64,000 nucleotides of DNA from Rhizobium sp. 11515TR. Lineage in GTDB: Bacteria; Pseudomonadota; Alphaproteobacteria; Rhizobiales; Rhizobiaceae. The DNA lies in contig NZ_CP022998.1 in assembly GCF_002277895.1 (NCBI RefSeq), forward strand, positions 3,143,501-3,207,500, read 5' to 3'. The position numbers were made by a program, and so were the translations under genes. Shown piece by piece: positions 8,508 to 17,079 of this stretch; within the stretch, counting starts at the first letter, position 1; every line of letters begins with the position of its first letter. The notes beneath the pieces are model-generated. The model saw only the letters and a list, made by a program, of their open reading frames with translations. It had not been told where the DNA came from and ran no database searches.

Positions 8508-9659
8508 ATGGCCTTGCATTTCGAACGCAGCGAATTCGACGCTCGTCTGGCACGGCTGCTGGCGAGAATGCAGGAAGAAAAGCTCGATGCCATGCTGCTT
8601 TTCGCACAAGAGAGCATGTATTGGCTGACGGGCTACGATACGTTCGGCTTTTGCTTTTTCCAGACGCTGGTCGTCAAGGCGGATGGATCTCTGACGCTGA
8701 TGACGCGCTCGGCCGATCTGCGCCAAGCGCAGCTGACTTCTGTCATCAGCGACATTCGCATATGGGTCGATCGCGTCAACGCCGATCCCACGCTCGATCT
8801 CAAGGAGCTGTTGTCCGATCTCGATCTGCTCGGTGCCCGTATCGGTGTCGAGTATGACACTCACGGCATGACGGGCCGCATCGCTCGCCTGCTCGATCAT
8901 CAGCTTGCGAGCTTCGGACAGATCATCGACGCCTCTTATCTTATAAGTCGACTGCGTCTGACGAAGAGCCCAGCGGAAATCGCCCATGTCGAACGTGCCG
9001 CCGCACTGGCCGACGATGCCCTCGATGCGGCGCTGTCTGTGGTCAAGGCCGGCGCGGACGAGTCGGATATTCTGGCGGCCATGCAGGGCGCCGTCTTTTC
9101 GGGTGGAGGCGATTATCCCGCCAATGCATTCATCATCGGCTCGGGTGCGGAAGCCCTGCTCTGCCGCTACAAGTCCGGTCGCCGCAAGCTCGACGCCAAT
9201 GACCAGTTGACGCTCGAATGGGCCGGTGTGGATGCGCATTATCACGCCGCCATGATGCGCACGGTCGTCATCGGCACTCCCAGCCATCGCCATCGTGAGC
9301 TTTACAGCGCCTGCCTGGAAACCCTGCAGGCGATCGAAACGATCCTGGTGCCGGGACACACCTTCGGTGACGTCTTCGACATGCATGCGAAGATCATGGA
9401 CGAGCGTGGCCTTGCCCGCCACCGGCTGAACGCCTGCGGCTACTCTCTCGGCGCCCGCTTCTCGCCGTCATGGATGGAGCACGAAATGTTCCATATGGGC
9501 AATCCGCTGGAGATCCAGGAGAACATGTCGCTCTTCGTGCACATGATCATCATGGATTCCGACAGCGGCACCGCCATGACCCTCGGACAAACCTATTTGA
9601 CGACCTCACAGGCGCCAAAAGCCCTTTCCCGCCACCCTCTCGAATTTCTTAACCGTTAG
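8508..9659 (+). CDS. M24 (pita-bread fold) creatinase/aminopeptidase-like protein
   Basis: The product is 383 residues with an N-terminal creatinase-type domain (MYWLTGYDTFGFCFFQT) and a C-terminal M24 domain. The usual five metal ligands (Asp, Asp, His, Glu, Glu) appear to be lost. The first Asp is E237 and the second is A248. The histidine of the GHGIG-like motif reads GYSLG, and the two final glutamates read as His and Gln/Gly in the LFVHM and TLGQTYL segments. This recalls creatinase and ectoine hydrolase (DoeA), metal-independent relatives, rather than Xaa-Pro aminopeptidases. The start ATG lies one base after pgeF with AAAGG upstream. Substrate unknown. Confidence 0.85.
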   Translation: MALHFERSEFDARLARLLARMQEEKLDAMLLFAQESMYWLTGYDTFGFCFFQTLVVKADGSLTLMTRSADLRQAQLTSVISDIRIWVDRVNADPTLDLKELLSDLDLLGARIGVEYDTHGMTGRIARLLDHQLASFGQIIDASYLISRLRLTKSPAEIAHVERAAALADDALDAALSVVKAGADESDILAAMQGAVFSGGGDYPANAFIIGSGAEALLCRYKSGRRKLDANDQLTLEWAGVDAHYHAAMMRTVVIGTPSHRHRELYSACLETLQAIETILVPGHTFGDVFDMHAKIMDERGLARHRLNACGYSLGARFSPSWMEHEMFHMGNPLEIQENMSLFVHMIIMDSDSGTAMTLGQTYLTTSQAPKALSRHPLEFLNR

Positions 9660-9671
9660 GGGCGTAAGATA

Positions 9672-9710
9672 GCGATCCTGGACGGTGAGACCGTCGGGAG
9701 AAAGGATCGC
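9672..9710 (+). promoter_or_regulatory. Nested hairpin covering the lipoprotein ribosome binding site
   Basis: GCGATCC (9672-9678) pairs with GGATCGC (9704-9710). Inside lies GACGGT (9681-9686), loop GAG, and ACCGTC (9690-9695). The GGA of the Shine-Dalgarno stretch AGAAAGGA falls in the outer 3' arm, five bases before the ATG at 9715. In RNA this would hide the ribosome binding site. It may be a translational switch, or a hairpin marking the end of the M24 transcript. Confidence 0.4.
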
Positions 9711-9714
9711 GTCG

Positions 9715-10593
9715 ATGGGAGTGGTCAGGATAACGTTGACTGTCGCCGGCTTTTGCCTCGCGCTCTCCGCCTGCAATACCACGGACGCCCTGACGCCGCC
9801 CGAAGCCATCGGTGATGCCGGCTCCAGCCCCGTCACCCAGCGCGATGTCGAGCGCATGGCTTCGACACCCCAGCGCCGCCAAACCTATCAAAGCGCGCAG
9901 GAGAGCTACGGCTATCAGCAGCAGACCTCGCAGCAGGCCTATCAGCCGCAAAACTACGGCGGCAGCGGCACGCTCGACGACCAGGCTTCGGCGTTGAGAT
10001 CGAACGGCACCAATCCCTATGCGTCGCGCCCGCTCGACGGATCCCGGACCGCCTCCATCGCTCCGTCTAACGATCAGTTTTCGGATGCCGACGAACAGCG
10101 CGAGGCCGACCGGCGCCTGTCGGACGACCCACTGCCACAACAGCAGCAACAGAGTGCAGGCGGTCCTCAACCGGAACAGCAGCAGCCGGATCAACAGGCG
10201 TCGCTACCGCCCACGGCCGCGGCCGGCGGCAACAGCGTCCGCTTCCTTCCGATCATCGGCGCTCCCGTGGAAGCCGTCACTCCGCTGTCGCGCCAACTTG
10301 GTGCCGACGCCCGTTCGCTTGGCTTGACGATCAAGAGCTCAAGCGATTCCAGTGCCGCCTATATTCTCAAAGGCTATCTTTCCGCCTTTGAAGACGGCCC
10401 GCAGATTTCCGTGACCTACGTTTGGGATGTGCTTGATAGTAATGGCAACCGCGTCCACCGTATCCAGGGTTCAGAAAGCGCGCCTCTGAAGCGTGGCGAC
10501 CCCTGGTCGGCCGTTCCTCCAACGGTCATGCAGAAAATTGCCACCAAAACCATGTCGGACTTCAATTCCTGGCGCGAATCCAACGGTGGATAG
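9715..10593 (+). CDS. Glutamine-rich lipoprotein of unknown function
   Basis: The start at 9715 has AGAAAGGA upstream and gives 292 residues. The N-terminus is a lipoprotein signal peptide with lipobox LSAC and the lipidated cysteine at position 20. Residues about 60-165 are low-complexity and rich in Gln, Ser, Ala and Pro, including a run of glutamines. The C-terminal part (from about residue 180) looks folded: FLPIIGAPVEAVTPLSRQLGADA, AYILKGYLSAFEDG, ISVTYVWDVLDSNGNRVHR. That layout resembles small outer-membrane lipoproteins conserved in rhizobia, but I recognise no named domain. It is probably surface or periplasm-facing. It is separated from prs by a promoter. Confidence 0.82.
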   Translation: MGVVRITLTVAGFCLALSACNTTDALTPPEAIGDAGSSPVTQRDVERMASTPQRRQTYQSAQESYGYQQQTSQQAYQPQNYGGSGTLDDQASALRSNGTNPYASRPLDGSRTASIAPSNDQFSDADEQREADRRLSDDPLPQQQQQSAGGPQPEQQQPDQQASLPPTAAAGGNSVRFLPIIGAPVEAVTPLSRQLGADARSLGLTIKSSSDSSAAYILKGYLSAFEDGPQISVTYVWDVLDSNGNRVHRIQGSESAPLKRGDPWSAVPPTVMQKIATKTMSDFNSWRESNGG

Positions 10594-10635
10594 CTAAAAG
10601 CTTTTCAGAAATATGAAGCTAACGTGCCTCTCCCT

Positions 10636-10664
10636 CTTGCATTCGAGAGCAAGGCGGTTAAAAG
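10636..10664 (+). promoter_or_regulatory. Predicted promoter for prs
   Basis: CTTGCA (10636-10641), a 17-base spacer and TAAAAG (10659-10664) fit a rhizobial sigma-70 promoter with a good -35 and a moderate -10. Transcription would start about 27 bases before the prs ATG. A 10-base palindrome AAAAGCTTTT lies just upstream near 10597, at the end of the lipoprotein gene. Confidence 0.4.
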
Positions 10665-10697
10665 CGCGGCTATCAGGTTGGTAATAGGCGGGCCACA

Positions 10698-11630
10698 ATG
10701 AAGGTTTTCGCAGGCAATTCGAACCGGCATCTTGCCGAAGCGATCTGCAATTATCTCAACGTTCCCTTGGGAAGAGCTAGCGTCCGTCGGTTCGCCGACC
10801 AAGAGATTTTCGTAGAGATCCAGGAAAATGTACGGGGCGAGGATGTGTTCCTCGTGCAGCCGACGTCGTTTCCGACCAACGATCATCTTATGGAACTGCT
10901 GATCATGATCGATGCGATGCGCCGCTCGTCGGCGCGACGCATAACCGCGGTCATCCCCTATTTCGGCTATGCCCGTCAGGATCGTCGCGCCTCGGGGCGC
11001 ACGCCGATCTCGGCCAAGCTGGTGGCCAATCTGATCACCGAGGCCGGCGCCGACCGCGTGCTGACCCTCGACCTGCACGCCGGCCAGATACAGGGTTTCT
11101 TTGATATCCCCACGGACAATCTCTATGCGGTTCCGATCCTGACGCGCGATATCAAGGCGAATTACGATATCGGTAACGTGATGGTGGTCTCGCCCGATGT
11201 CGGCGGTGTCGTGCGCGCCCGCGCCTTGGCAAAACGTCTCGACTGTCTGCTGGCCATCGTGGACAAACGCCGAGACCGCCCGGGTGAGTCCGAAGTGATG
11301 AACATCATCGGCGAAGTGGCCGGGAAGGATTGCATCCTGATCGACGATATCGTCGATTCCGGCGGCACGCTTTGCAATGCTGCAGAAGCACTGCTCGCAC
11401 AAGGTGCGGCAAGCGTTACCGCCTATATCACTCATGGCGTTCTCTCCGGCGGCGCGGTGACCCGCGTGGCAAATTCGAAACTGAAGGAACTGGTAATTAC
11501 CGATTCCATCCAGCCGACGACCGCCGTGCTTTCGGCGCCGAATATCCGCGTTATCACGACGGCGACCCTCATCGGCGAAGCCATCAACCGCACCAGCCAG
11601 GAAGAATCGGTTTCAAGCCTGTTTGACTGA
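10698..11630 (+). CDS. prs: Ribose-phosphate pyrophosphokinase
   Basis: PRPP synthetase makes 5-phosphoribosyl pyrophosphate from ribose 5-phosphate and ATP for nucleotide, His and Trp synthesis. The 310-residue protein has [16 protein letters not shown] at the start and [18 protein letters not shown]. It continues with [11 protein letters not shown] (ATP-binding flexible-loop region), [33 protein letters not shown], and the PRPP-binding loop [14 protein letters not shown]. Everything expected for a functional class I enzyme is there. It converges with the MFS gene 14 bp downstream. It is unrelated in sequence to its neighbours, although apt, which uses PRPP, lies 14 kb away. Confidence 0.97.
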   Translation: MKVFAGNSNRHLAEAICNYLNVPLGRASVRRFADQEIFVEIQENVRGEDVFLVQPTSFPTNDHLMELLIMIDAMRRSSARRITAVIPYFGYARQDRRASGRTPISAKLVANLITEAGADRVLTLDLHAGQIQGFFDIPTDNLYAVPILTRDIKANYDIGNVMVVSPDVGGVVRARALAKRLDCLLAIVDKRRDRPGESEVMNIIGEVAGKDCILIDDIVDSGGTLCNAAEALLAQGAASVTAYITHGVLSGGAVTRVANSKLKELVITDSIQPTTAVLSAPNIRVITTATLIGEAINRTSQEESVSSLFD

Positions 11631-11644
11631 GCCTTGGGGCCGCC

Positions 11645-12880
11645 TCAAGTGGCCTTTGCTCCCGCAGGATGCGCCTGTTTCCATGCGAGCAGGCCAATGC
11701 CCAACAGCCCCGAGATGAAGACGGCCGCGCCTGATCCCATGATCGAGGGCCCGATGCCAAACGCTGCGAACAGGGTCGGCGACATCAGGTAAGCCAAAAG
11801 CAGTCCGGTGAAGATCGCGCACATCAATAGACGATAGACCTGCGCCAGACGATGCGGCTCGCTGCGCGTCTGCATCAGATGCAGCGTGGCAAGGTTCTCG
11901 AAGGGACCGTTGATCGCCGCAAAGCAGGCAACGATCATCAGCCCGATCCGATTATGCATCAGCGGCAGCAGGAAAACGCCGGATCCGAAAATGAGCTTCG
12001 CCACGATGATCCAGACCACCGGCCGGCGCGGCTTGACGCTGCCGAGGATCAGGTTGGTGGTCAGATTGCCGACGCCGTATGCCGTCATCATCAGGCTGTA
12101 GTCGGTCAACGGGTTGGCGCTGGTTTCGCGCAAGTGCAGGATCATGCCGAGCAGGATGCCCATCGCCCAGGCAACGTTTCCCATCAGGTTGGTGAAGAGG
12201 CCATAGAGGATTGCCGCATGGCCCCGCGCTGCGCGCCACCCGCCAAGAACGCCGTCCACCACAGCCGCCATTCCGGAGAAATCCCGACGCCGCGGCGGCG
12301 TCGGAAGTCTCGCTACCGCCAGCCACACGGCAAGCGCCGACAATATGAAGGTAGCAGCCGTGACCGTGAAAAACTGAGATTTCGGCAGGAGCCCGTTCAC
12401 GAGCGCGATCAGGCTCGGACCGAGAATACGCGCCATGCGGCGGGTGGCATCGAACAAGCCGTTGGTCGCATGCCGGACTTCGGCATCGACGGCAATCACC
12501 GGCAGAGTCGCCTGTAGCGACGGATCGAATGTCGATGTCAACAACGCGATGCTTCCGGCAAGCACGATCAACAGCGGCAGGCTCATCAGATGCAGAAGGC
12601 CTGCCAGGGACAGCATCAGCAATAGAGCGGCGCGCAGCAGATCGGCCGTGATCATCGTCGTGCTGTGCCGCCAGCGATCCGTGACGATGCCGCCGAACAA
12701 GCTGCCGAACAGCAGCGCCCCGGACTGCAATGCGGAGACATATCCCGCATCGCTGCCGATGAAGTCGGCTGCAATCCAGACGACTGCGACCATATAGAAC
12801 TCGGAGCCTGTAGCCGCCAGCACCTGGCCGGCCCATAAGAGAGAGATCGAGCGCTGGCTCAGCGGCTTCAGGACAAACAT
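11645..12880 (-). CDS. MFS transporter
   Basis: This 411-residue major facilitator protein has about 12 membrane segments. It has the N-terminal ISLLWAGQVLAATGSEFYMVAVVW segment and the loop 2-3 motif GGIVTDRWRHSTTM, which matches the MFS signature G-x-x-x-D-R-x-G/R. The N-terminal pattern is like EntS-type exporters (DHA3 group), which often export siderophores or drugs. The substrate cannot be told from sequence. It is the last gene of a leftward unit with two exported proteins upstream (gap of 25 bp to the nearest), which suggests a shared role at the envelope. It converges with prs. Confidence 0.88.
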   Translation of the reverse strand: MFVLKPLSQRSISLLWAGQVLAATGSEFYMVAVVWIAADFIGSDAGYVSALQSGALLFGSLFGGIVTDRWRHSTTMITADLLRAALLLMLSLAGLLHLMSLPLLIVLAGSIALLTSTFDPSLQATLPVIAVDAEVRHATNGLFDATRRMARILGPSLIALVNGLLPKSQFFTVTAATFILSALAVWLAVARLPTPPRRRDFSGMAAVVDGVLGGWRAARGHAAILYGLFTNLMGNVAWAMGILLGMILHLRETSANPLTDYSLMMTAYGVGNLTTNLILGSVKPRRPVVWIIVAKLIFGSGVFLLPLMHNRIGLMIVACFAAINGPFENLATLHLMQTRSEPHRLAQVYRLLMCAIFTGLLLAYLMSPTLFAAFGIGPSIMGSGAAVFISGLLGIGLLAWKQAHPAGAKAT

Positions 12881-12905
12881 GATCGCATTCTGATTTCGGA
12901 GTGGC

Positions 12906-14366
12906 TTATTTCATGACCTGCCCGTTGACCGTCACGTGACCGTCGTCGGAAAGGTCGATATCCCAGCGCGAGCGTCCATCGGCATCCGTCTTGGCAAAGC
13001 CCTTGGCCATCATCAGGCCAAAGGAGAGCTGAGACAGATCCTCCTTGGTCTTTGCGGCCTCCTGGATGGCGGCAATCGTCTTGTCGAGATCTCGGGCAAG
13101 AACCGTCATCTTCATAGCGACGCGGTCCTTTTCGGTCAGCCAGCCGCGCATACTGCCTGACGCCTCGACATCATAAAGACTCGAAACGGCGCTGATCTTC
13201 GGGAAGTTGATGGTCATCGTCCCGTCGGGGAACATGGCCTTCTGCAGCTTCTCGTCTAGGGCTTTATCGCTCTCCGGGTTCTTCAAATCGGCTTGCTGGA
13301 ACACATCCGCCAGAGCGGAGAAATTCAGGTTCGGCACCTGTACCTGTATATCGGCCGTATCGGGAATGAAGGCGACATAGTCTTCAGGGATCAGGCCCGT
13401 TTCCAGGGCAAGCTTCTCGGCATTCAGGCCGAAATCGGCGTTCATGGCATTGGCTGGCCCGGCTACCTTGAAGAAATAGCCCATCTTCTGCAGGCCGCCA
13501 TTGCCGAATGGCGTCGTGACCGCAATGTCCTTGATCGCGACGGACTCCTCGAAGGAGCCGACAATCGGCATCGCATCCATCAGCAGGGCCTTGACCGCCT
13601 TGCTGTCGGCATCGGAAAGCGTCTTCTCATCCTTGTGTTCGGAGACGAACTGCAACAGGGCATTCACCGCCTTCAACGGTAGTCTGGTCGCGCCAGCGTT
13701 GAAGTCGATCGCCGCGATCTTGATTTCCCCGAGCGTCGCATCGTCGGCCGAGATCTTGTCGTAGAGCGATTGCAGGCTGCCGTTCATCTTGAGATCGAGC
13801 CTGCCCGGCTCACCGCTGTCAGCCGATGATAGCGTATAGACGATGCTGTCGGCCGTGACGTCATTCTTCTGGACGCTTTTATCTTCGTCGGTGGTCTTCG
13901 TCGTAAAGGTGATGCCGGTACCCTTCATATCCATCGAACGCAGATAATGAAGGGCCGGATCGAAAACACCCTGGAACGTCGATGACGCCAAGGCATAGCG
14001 AAATTCGCTCTCGGGGCTGCTGCCAGGCTTGGACTTCGCCGTGATATCGAAGGCATTGTTGCCTTCGATGTTCCAGAGGCCGCTATCGAGAGGCGTCGCC
14101 AGCATCATCAATGGCTTGAGGCCGCTGATGGCGAAATCGCTCACGTTCAACTTGTCGAGCAGCTTCTGCACATCATAGGTGACTTCATAGTGCGTGCTGA
14201 CCGGCTTGATCGAAATCGCACCGCTCTTGGCGATATCATCAGGCAGGAAATAGGTCAGATTGCCGTAGAGATCCTTGGCACCTTGCTCGCTGACGTCAGC
14301 CGCCTGCACAAGGCCGGCCACGCCGGCAGCGAGAACAGCCGCCGTGGCAACCGCTTTGAAACGCAT
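12906..14366 (-). CDS. Exported protein of unknown function, paralogue 1
   Basis: The product is 486 residues with a clear Sec signal peptide (MRFKAVATAAVLAAGVAG then cleavage near AQAAD/VQA-AD). The mature protein begins DVSEQGAKDLYGNLTYFL and ends with WDIDLSDDGHVTVNGQVMK. It closely parallels the next gene along its whole length: the N-terminal EQGAK motif, segments near VFDPALHYLRSMDMKGTGITF, ALLQFV, PNLNFSALAD, MFPDGTMTINFPKISA, SLYDVEASGSMRGW and LARDLDKTIAAIQEAAK. Some rhodobacterial DUF2125 proteins have a similar size and layout, but I am not sure of that match. A strong GGGGGTG ribosome binding site precedes the ATG. Confidence 0.82.
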   Translation of the reverse strand: MRFKAVATAAVLAAGVAGLVQAADVSEQGAKDLYGNLTYFLPDDIAKSGAISIKPVSTHYEVTYDVQKLLDKLNVSDFAISGLKPLMMLATPLDSGLWNIEGNNAFDITAKSKPGSSPESEFRYALASSTFQGVFDPALHYLRSMDMKGTGITFTTKTTDEDKSVQKNDVTADSIVYTLSSADSGEPGRLDLKMNGSLQSLYDKISADDATLGEIKIAAIDFNAGATRLPLKAVNALLQFVSEHKDEKTLSDADSKAVKALLMDAMPIVGSFEESVAIKDIAVTTPFGNGGLQKMGYFFKVAGPANAMNADFGLNAEKLALETGLIPEDYVAFIPDTADIQVQVPNLNFSALADVFQQADLKNPESDKALDEKLQKAMFPDGTMTINFPKISAVSSLYDVEASGSMRGWLTEKDRVAMKMTVLARDLDKTIAAIQEAAKTKEDLSQLSFGLMMAKGFAKTDADGRSRWDIDLSDDGHVTVNGQVMK

Positions 14367-14476
14367 AATTCACCCCCAAATATGATGGAAAAGAAACGTG
14401 GAAATCTGGAAAGAGCCGGGCGGCCTTTCGCATGTAACTTTATCATCGCCCTGATACATGGGCTTGCCCTCAAACC

Positions 14477-15919
14477 TCAAGGCTTCTTCATCACCTGTCC
14501 GTTGACTGTCACCGTCCGGTCTTCGTCCATAGTGATGTCCCAGCGGAGACGGCCGTCCGGGTCGGTCTTGGCAAAACCCTTGGCGGCCAGCAGGCTGAAG
14601 GAAACACTGTTCAAACGAGGCTGAGCCTTGGCGGCCTCCTGAAGTGCTGCAACCGTTTTGTCGAAGTCCCGCGCCAGGATCGTCGCCTGTAGCGAAATGC
14701 CGGAATGCGGCTTGGTCGAGCCCTTCAGCGCGCCGGAAACCTCGACGTCATACACGTCAGACTTTGCGCTGATCTTCGGGAACTCCAGCGTTCCGTAGCC
14801 GCTCGGGAACATCGTGCGTTTCAGGGCCTCGCCGGAAACCGGCGTCGCCCGTGTTGCAATCGAATCGAGCCCGGCATCGATGAGACCGGCAAAGTTGATA
14901 TTGGGCACGCCGAGCCGAACGTCCAGCGCCGCGGGCAGGAAGGGCGTAAAGGCAGCCGGCACGAGATCGGCATCGGGGGTGAACTGTTCGGCCCTAAGCT
15001 CCAGATTGACGTTCGAAGCCTTGGTCAAACCGTCCATCTTGAAACTGTAATCAATGCGCTTGACGCCGACCTTACCCCTCTCCGTCGCTACCAGCGCATT
15101 GTTCACCGTCACCGTCTTGCCGAGCGAACCGAAAACCGGCAGGGCCTGATGGACCAGCTGCTCGAACTTCTCGCTGCCGCTTTGCGACAGCTGCTTAGCC
15201 TTTACGTGTTGAACGAAGAAACGGATGAGCGCGCGCAGATCCTTCACCGGCAGGCTTGTCGCTGTGACATTGGTATCGACGCTATCGGCGCTAAAAATGA
15301 TGGGCGAAGCGTCCGAACGCCCAGTGAACTGCTCACGCAAGCGCTGCAGCGTTCCTTGCAATTGCAGGTCGACCTTGCCAGCTTCGCTGCTGTCGGTAAC
15401 CGTATGAGCAAAGGAGGCGCTGTCGATTGTCGCATCGATCTTGCGCCCGCTTTTCGGGCCGCTGCCGGCACTCGAAAATTTCATGCCACTGCTCTTGATG
15501 CCTATCGACCGCATCATTTCAATGCCAGGATCGAAAATGCCGTCGAAAGAACTGGAGGCGATCGAATAGGCAATATCCGAGGTTGGCGAATGCAGGGCGA
15601 CGTCGAGGCTGTTGTCGCCCGTCAGATGCCACCGTCCCTGTTCGACCGGCTGCGCAAATAGCGACAGCGGCTTGAAACCCGTGACCGAAAACGCATTCGA
15701 ATTGATCTTGTCGAAGAATTTCGCGAGATCGTAGGTAATCTCATATTGGTCACCGGCCGGCTTGACCGTCACGAAATCGCTGCGGGCAAGGTCCTGCGAA
15801 AGCGAATGGGTCAGGATGCTGCGGAGTTCCTTGGCTCCTTGCTCATTGACGTCGGCAGCCTGTGATGCGCCAGCAAGACCCATGGAAAAAACCGCGGCGG
15901 CGATTGCTCCGGAACGCAT
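14477..15919 (-). CDS. Exported protein of unknown function, paralogue 2
   Basis: The start at 15919 has an exceptionally good ribosome binding site (AAGGAGAGG) and gives 480 residues. The same frame stays open upstream for more than 900 bases, but that part is antisense to rplY and has no signal peptide, so I exclude it. The signal peptide is MRSGAIAAAVFSMGLAGASQA. The mature part starts DVNEQGAKELRSILTHSL and ends with WDITMDEDRTVTVNGQVMKKP. It aligns by eye with paralogue 1 over its full length, so the pair arose by tandem duplication. It is the promoter-proximal gene of the three-gene unit ending in the MFS carrier. Confidence 0.82.
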   Translation of the reverse strand: MRSGAIAAAVFSMGLAGASQAADVNEQGAKELRSILTHSLSQDLARSDFVTVKPAGDQYEITYDLAKFFDKINSNAFSVTGFKPLSLFAQPVEQGRWHLTGDNSLDVALHSPTSDIAYSIASSSFDGIFDPGIEMMRSIGIKSSGMKFSSAGSGPKSGRKIDATIDSASFAHTVTDSSEAGKVDLQLQGTLQRLREQFTGRSDASPIIFSADSVDTNVTATSLPVKDLRALIRFFVQHVKAKQLSQSGSEKFEQLVHQALPVFGSLGKTVTVNNALVATERGKVGVKRIDYSFKMDGLTKASNVNLELRAEQFTPDADLVPAAFTPFLPAALDVRLGVPNINFAGLIDAGLDSIATRATPVSGEALKRTMFPSGYGTLEFPKISAKSDVYDVEVSGALKGSTKPHSGISLQATILARDFDKTVAALQEAAKAQPRLNSVSFSLLAAKGFAKTDPDGRLRWDITMDEDRTVTVNGQVMKKP

Positions 15920-16219
15920 GCCCGACCTCTCCTTCTGACGCCAATCGATTGGATTCGACTGTTGATGGGGCCGAGGGTATATGTCAAGGCGTTGATAGAC
16001 ATGGCACCTCAGGCTTGTTCGCGGCAGTTGCAATGTCACCACAAGGCTTCGCATTCGGGGGTGCTTGCACCTTTGGCCGCTTTGTATTATACGCCACGCG
16101 TCCGCGTAGACACCCTTGGAGGCAACGCGGATGAGGCAGGGCTCGCCCTCCTCCAGTTCAATCGATACGGCGTATGACCGAGCGAATGAACTCTCCAAAT
16201 AACCTCGAAAGGAATAGCT
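15920..16219. other. Divergent promoter region between paralogue 2 and rplY
   Basis: No gene is seen here. On the minus strand CTTGAC (15988-15983) is a perfect -35 with a weak TCAACA -10 (15965-15960) after 17 bases, suitable for paralogue 2. On the plus strand a good promoter for rplY lies at 16064-16092. Between 16110 and 16160 the rplY leader has complementary stretches (TGGAGG with CCTCCA, and AGGGC with GCCCT) that could fold. Whether this serves ribosomal-protein feedback is only a guess. Confidence 0.4.
16064..16092 (+). promoter_or_regulatory. Predicted promoter for rplY
   Basis: CTTGCA (16064-16069), 17 bases, then TTATAC (16087-16092) is a close match to the rhizobial sigma-70 consensus, as expected for a ribosomal protein gene. 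The predicted leader is about 120 bases long. Confidence 0.55.
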
Positions 16220-16837
16220 ATGAGCCACGAAAGCTACGAGCTCAAGGCCGAGGCGCGCGAACGGGTTGGTAAGGGGTCCGCCCGTGAACTTCGCCGCAAT
16301 GGTCTCATTCCCGCTGTCATCTATGGTGACAAGCAGGCCCCCATTTCTATCGCTCTCAACACCAATGAGGTGACGAAGCGCATCCACGCCGGCGGCTTCC
16401 TCACGACGATCGCAACGATCGACGTCGGCGGCAAGAAGATCAAGGTTCTGCCGAAGGACTACCAGCTCGATCCGGTCCGTGACTTCACGGTTCACGTCGA
16501 CTTCCTGCGCGTTTCCGGCAACACGGCGGTCACCGTCGAAATTCCGGTGCACTTCGAAAACCATGAGAAGTCCCCGGGCCTCAAGGCTGGCGGCGTGCTG
16601 AACATCGTTCGCCACGAAGTCGAAGTTCATTGCCCGGCCGATGCGATCCCGGAATTCTTCACCGTTGACCTCTCCGGTCTGAAGAGCGGCGACAGCGTCC
16701 ACATCTCGGCTGTCAAGCTGCCGAAGAACGTGACCCCGGTCATCGCCGACCGCGACTTCACGATCGCAACGATCGTTGCCCCGGCAGCCGGCCTTGCGGA
16801 AGACGAAGCAGAAGGCGGCGAAGAAGCCAGCGCCTGA
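16220..16837 (+). CDS. rplY: 50S ribosomal protein L25/general stress protein Ctc
   Basis: The 205-residue protein is the long L25 form (TL5/Ctc type). An N-terminal 5S-rRNA-binding domain (about residues 1-95, [25 protein letters not shown]) is followed by the C-terminal beta domain ([25 protein letters not shown], then [23 protein letters not shown]) and a short acidic tail ([13 protein letters not shown]). It binds 5S rRNA in the large subunit. It is normally followed by pth and ychF. Here pth is more than 3 kb away because two signalling genes lie in between, and rplY has its own terminator. The ribosome binding site is GAAAGGAA. Confidence 0.97.
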   Translation: MSHESYELKAEARERVGKGSARELRRNGLIPAVIYGDKQAPISIALNTNEVTKRIHAGGFLTTIATIDVGGKKIKVLPKDYQLDPVRDFTVHVDFLRVSGNTAVTVEIPVHFENHEKSPGLKAGGVLNIVRHEVEVHCPADAIPEFFTVDLSGLKSGDSVHISAVKLPKNVTPVIADRDFTIATIVAPAAGLAEDEAEGGEEASA

Positions 16838-16863
16838 TTGGCACCTTCGACCTGAAGCATTGA

Positions 16864-16894
16864 AACCCGCCTCCCTCGGGACGGCGGGTTTTTT
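16864..16894 (+). terminator. Rho-independent terminator after rplY
   Basis: AACCCGCC (16864-16871) pairs with GGCGGGTT (16883-16890) around an 11-base loop, and the arm runs into six T residues (16889-16894). It starts 26 bases after the rplY stop and separates rplY from the GGDEF/EAL gene. Confidence 0.85.
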
Positions 16895-17079
16895 CATGCT
16901 CGAGAATAAATATTAGAGAAAGTAAAAATAAGAACGTCTTGGGTCTATACTATCGTTGATTTCTATTAACCCCACAGTTTCAGCAACATTTAACGGATTC
17001 ATGAAAACCTGCGCGAAAGAGTTGTAGAAAGCGGCACCCCTAAAATCCGCTGGTCTATGACCGGGGAGCTAACGGAACT

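Noticed and set aside
14477..16897. A single 806-codon minus-strand frame that includes exported paralogue 2.
   Set aside because: The part upstream of 15919 is antisense to rplY and has no ribosome binding site or signal peptide. The start at 15919 has AAGGAGAGG and a clean signal peptide.
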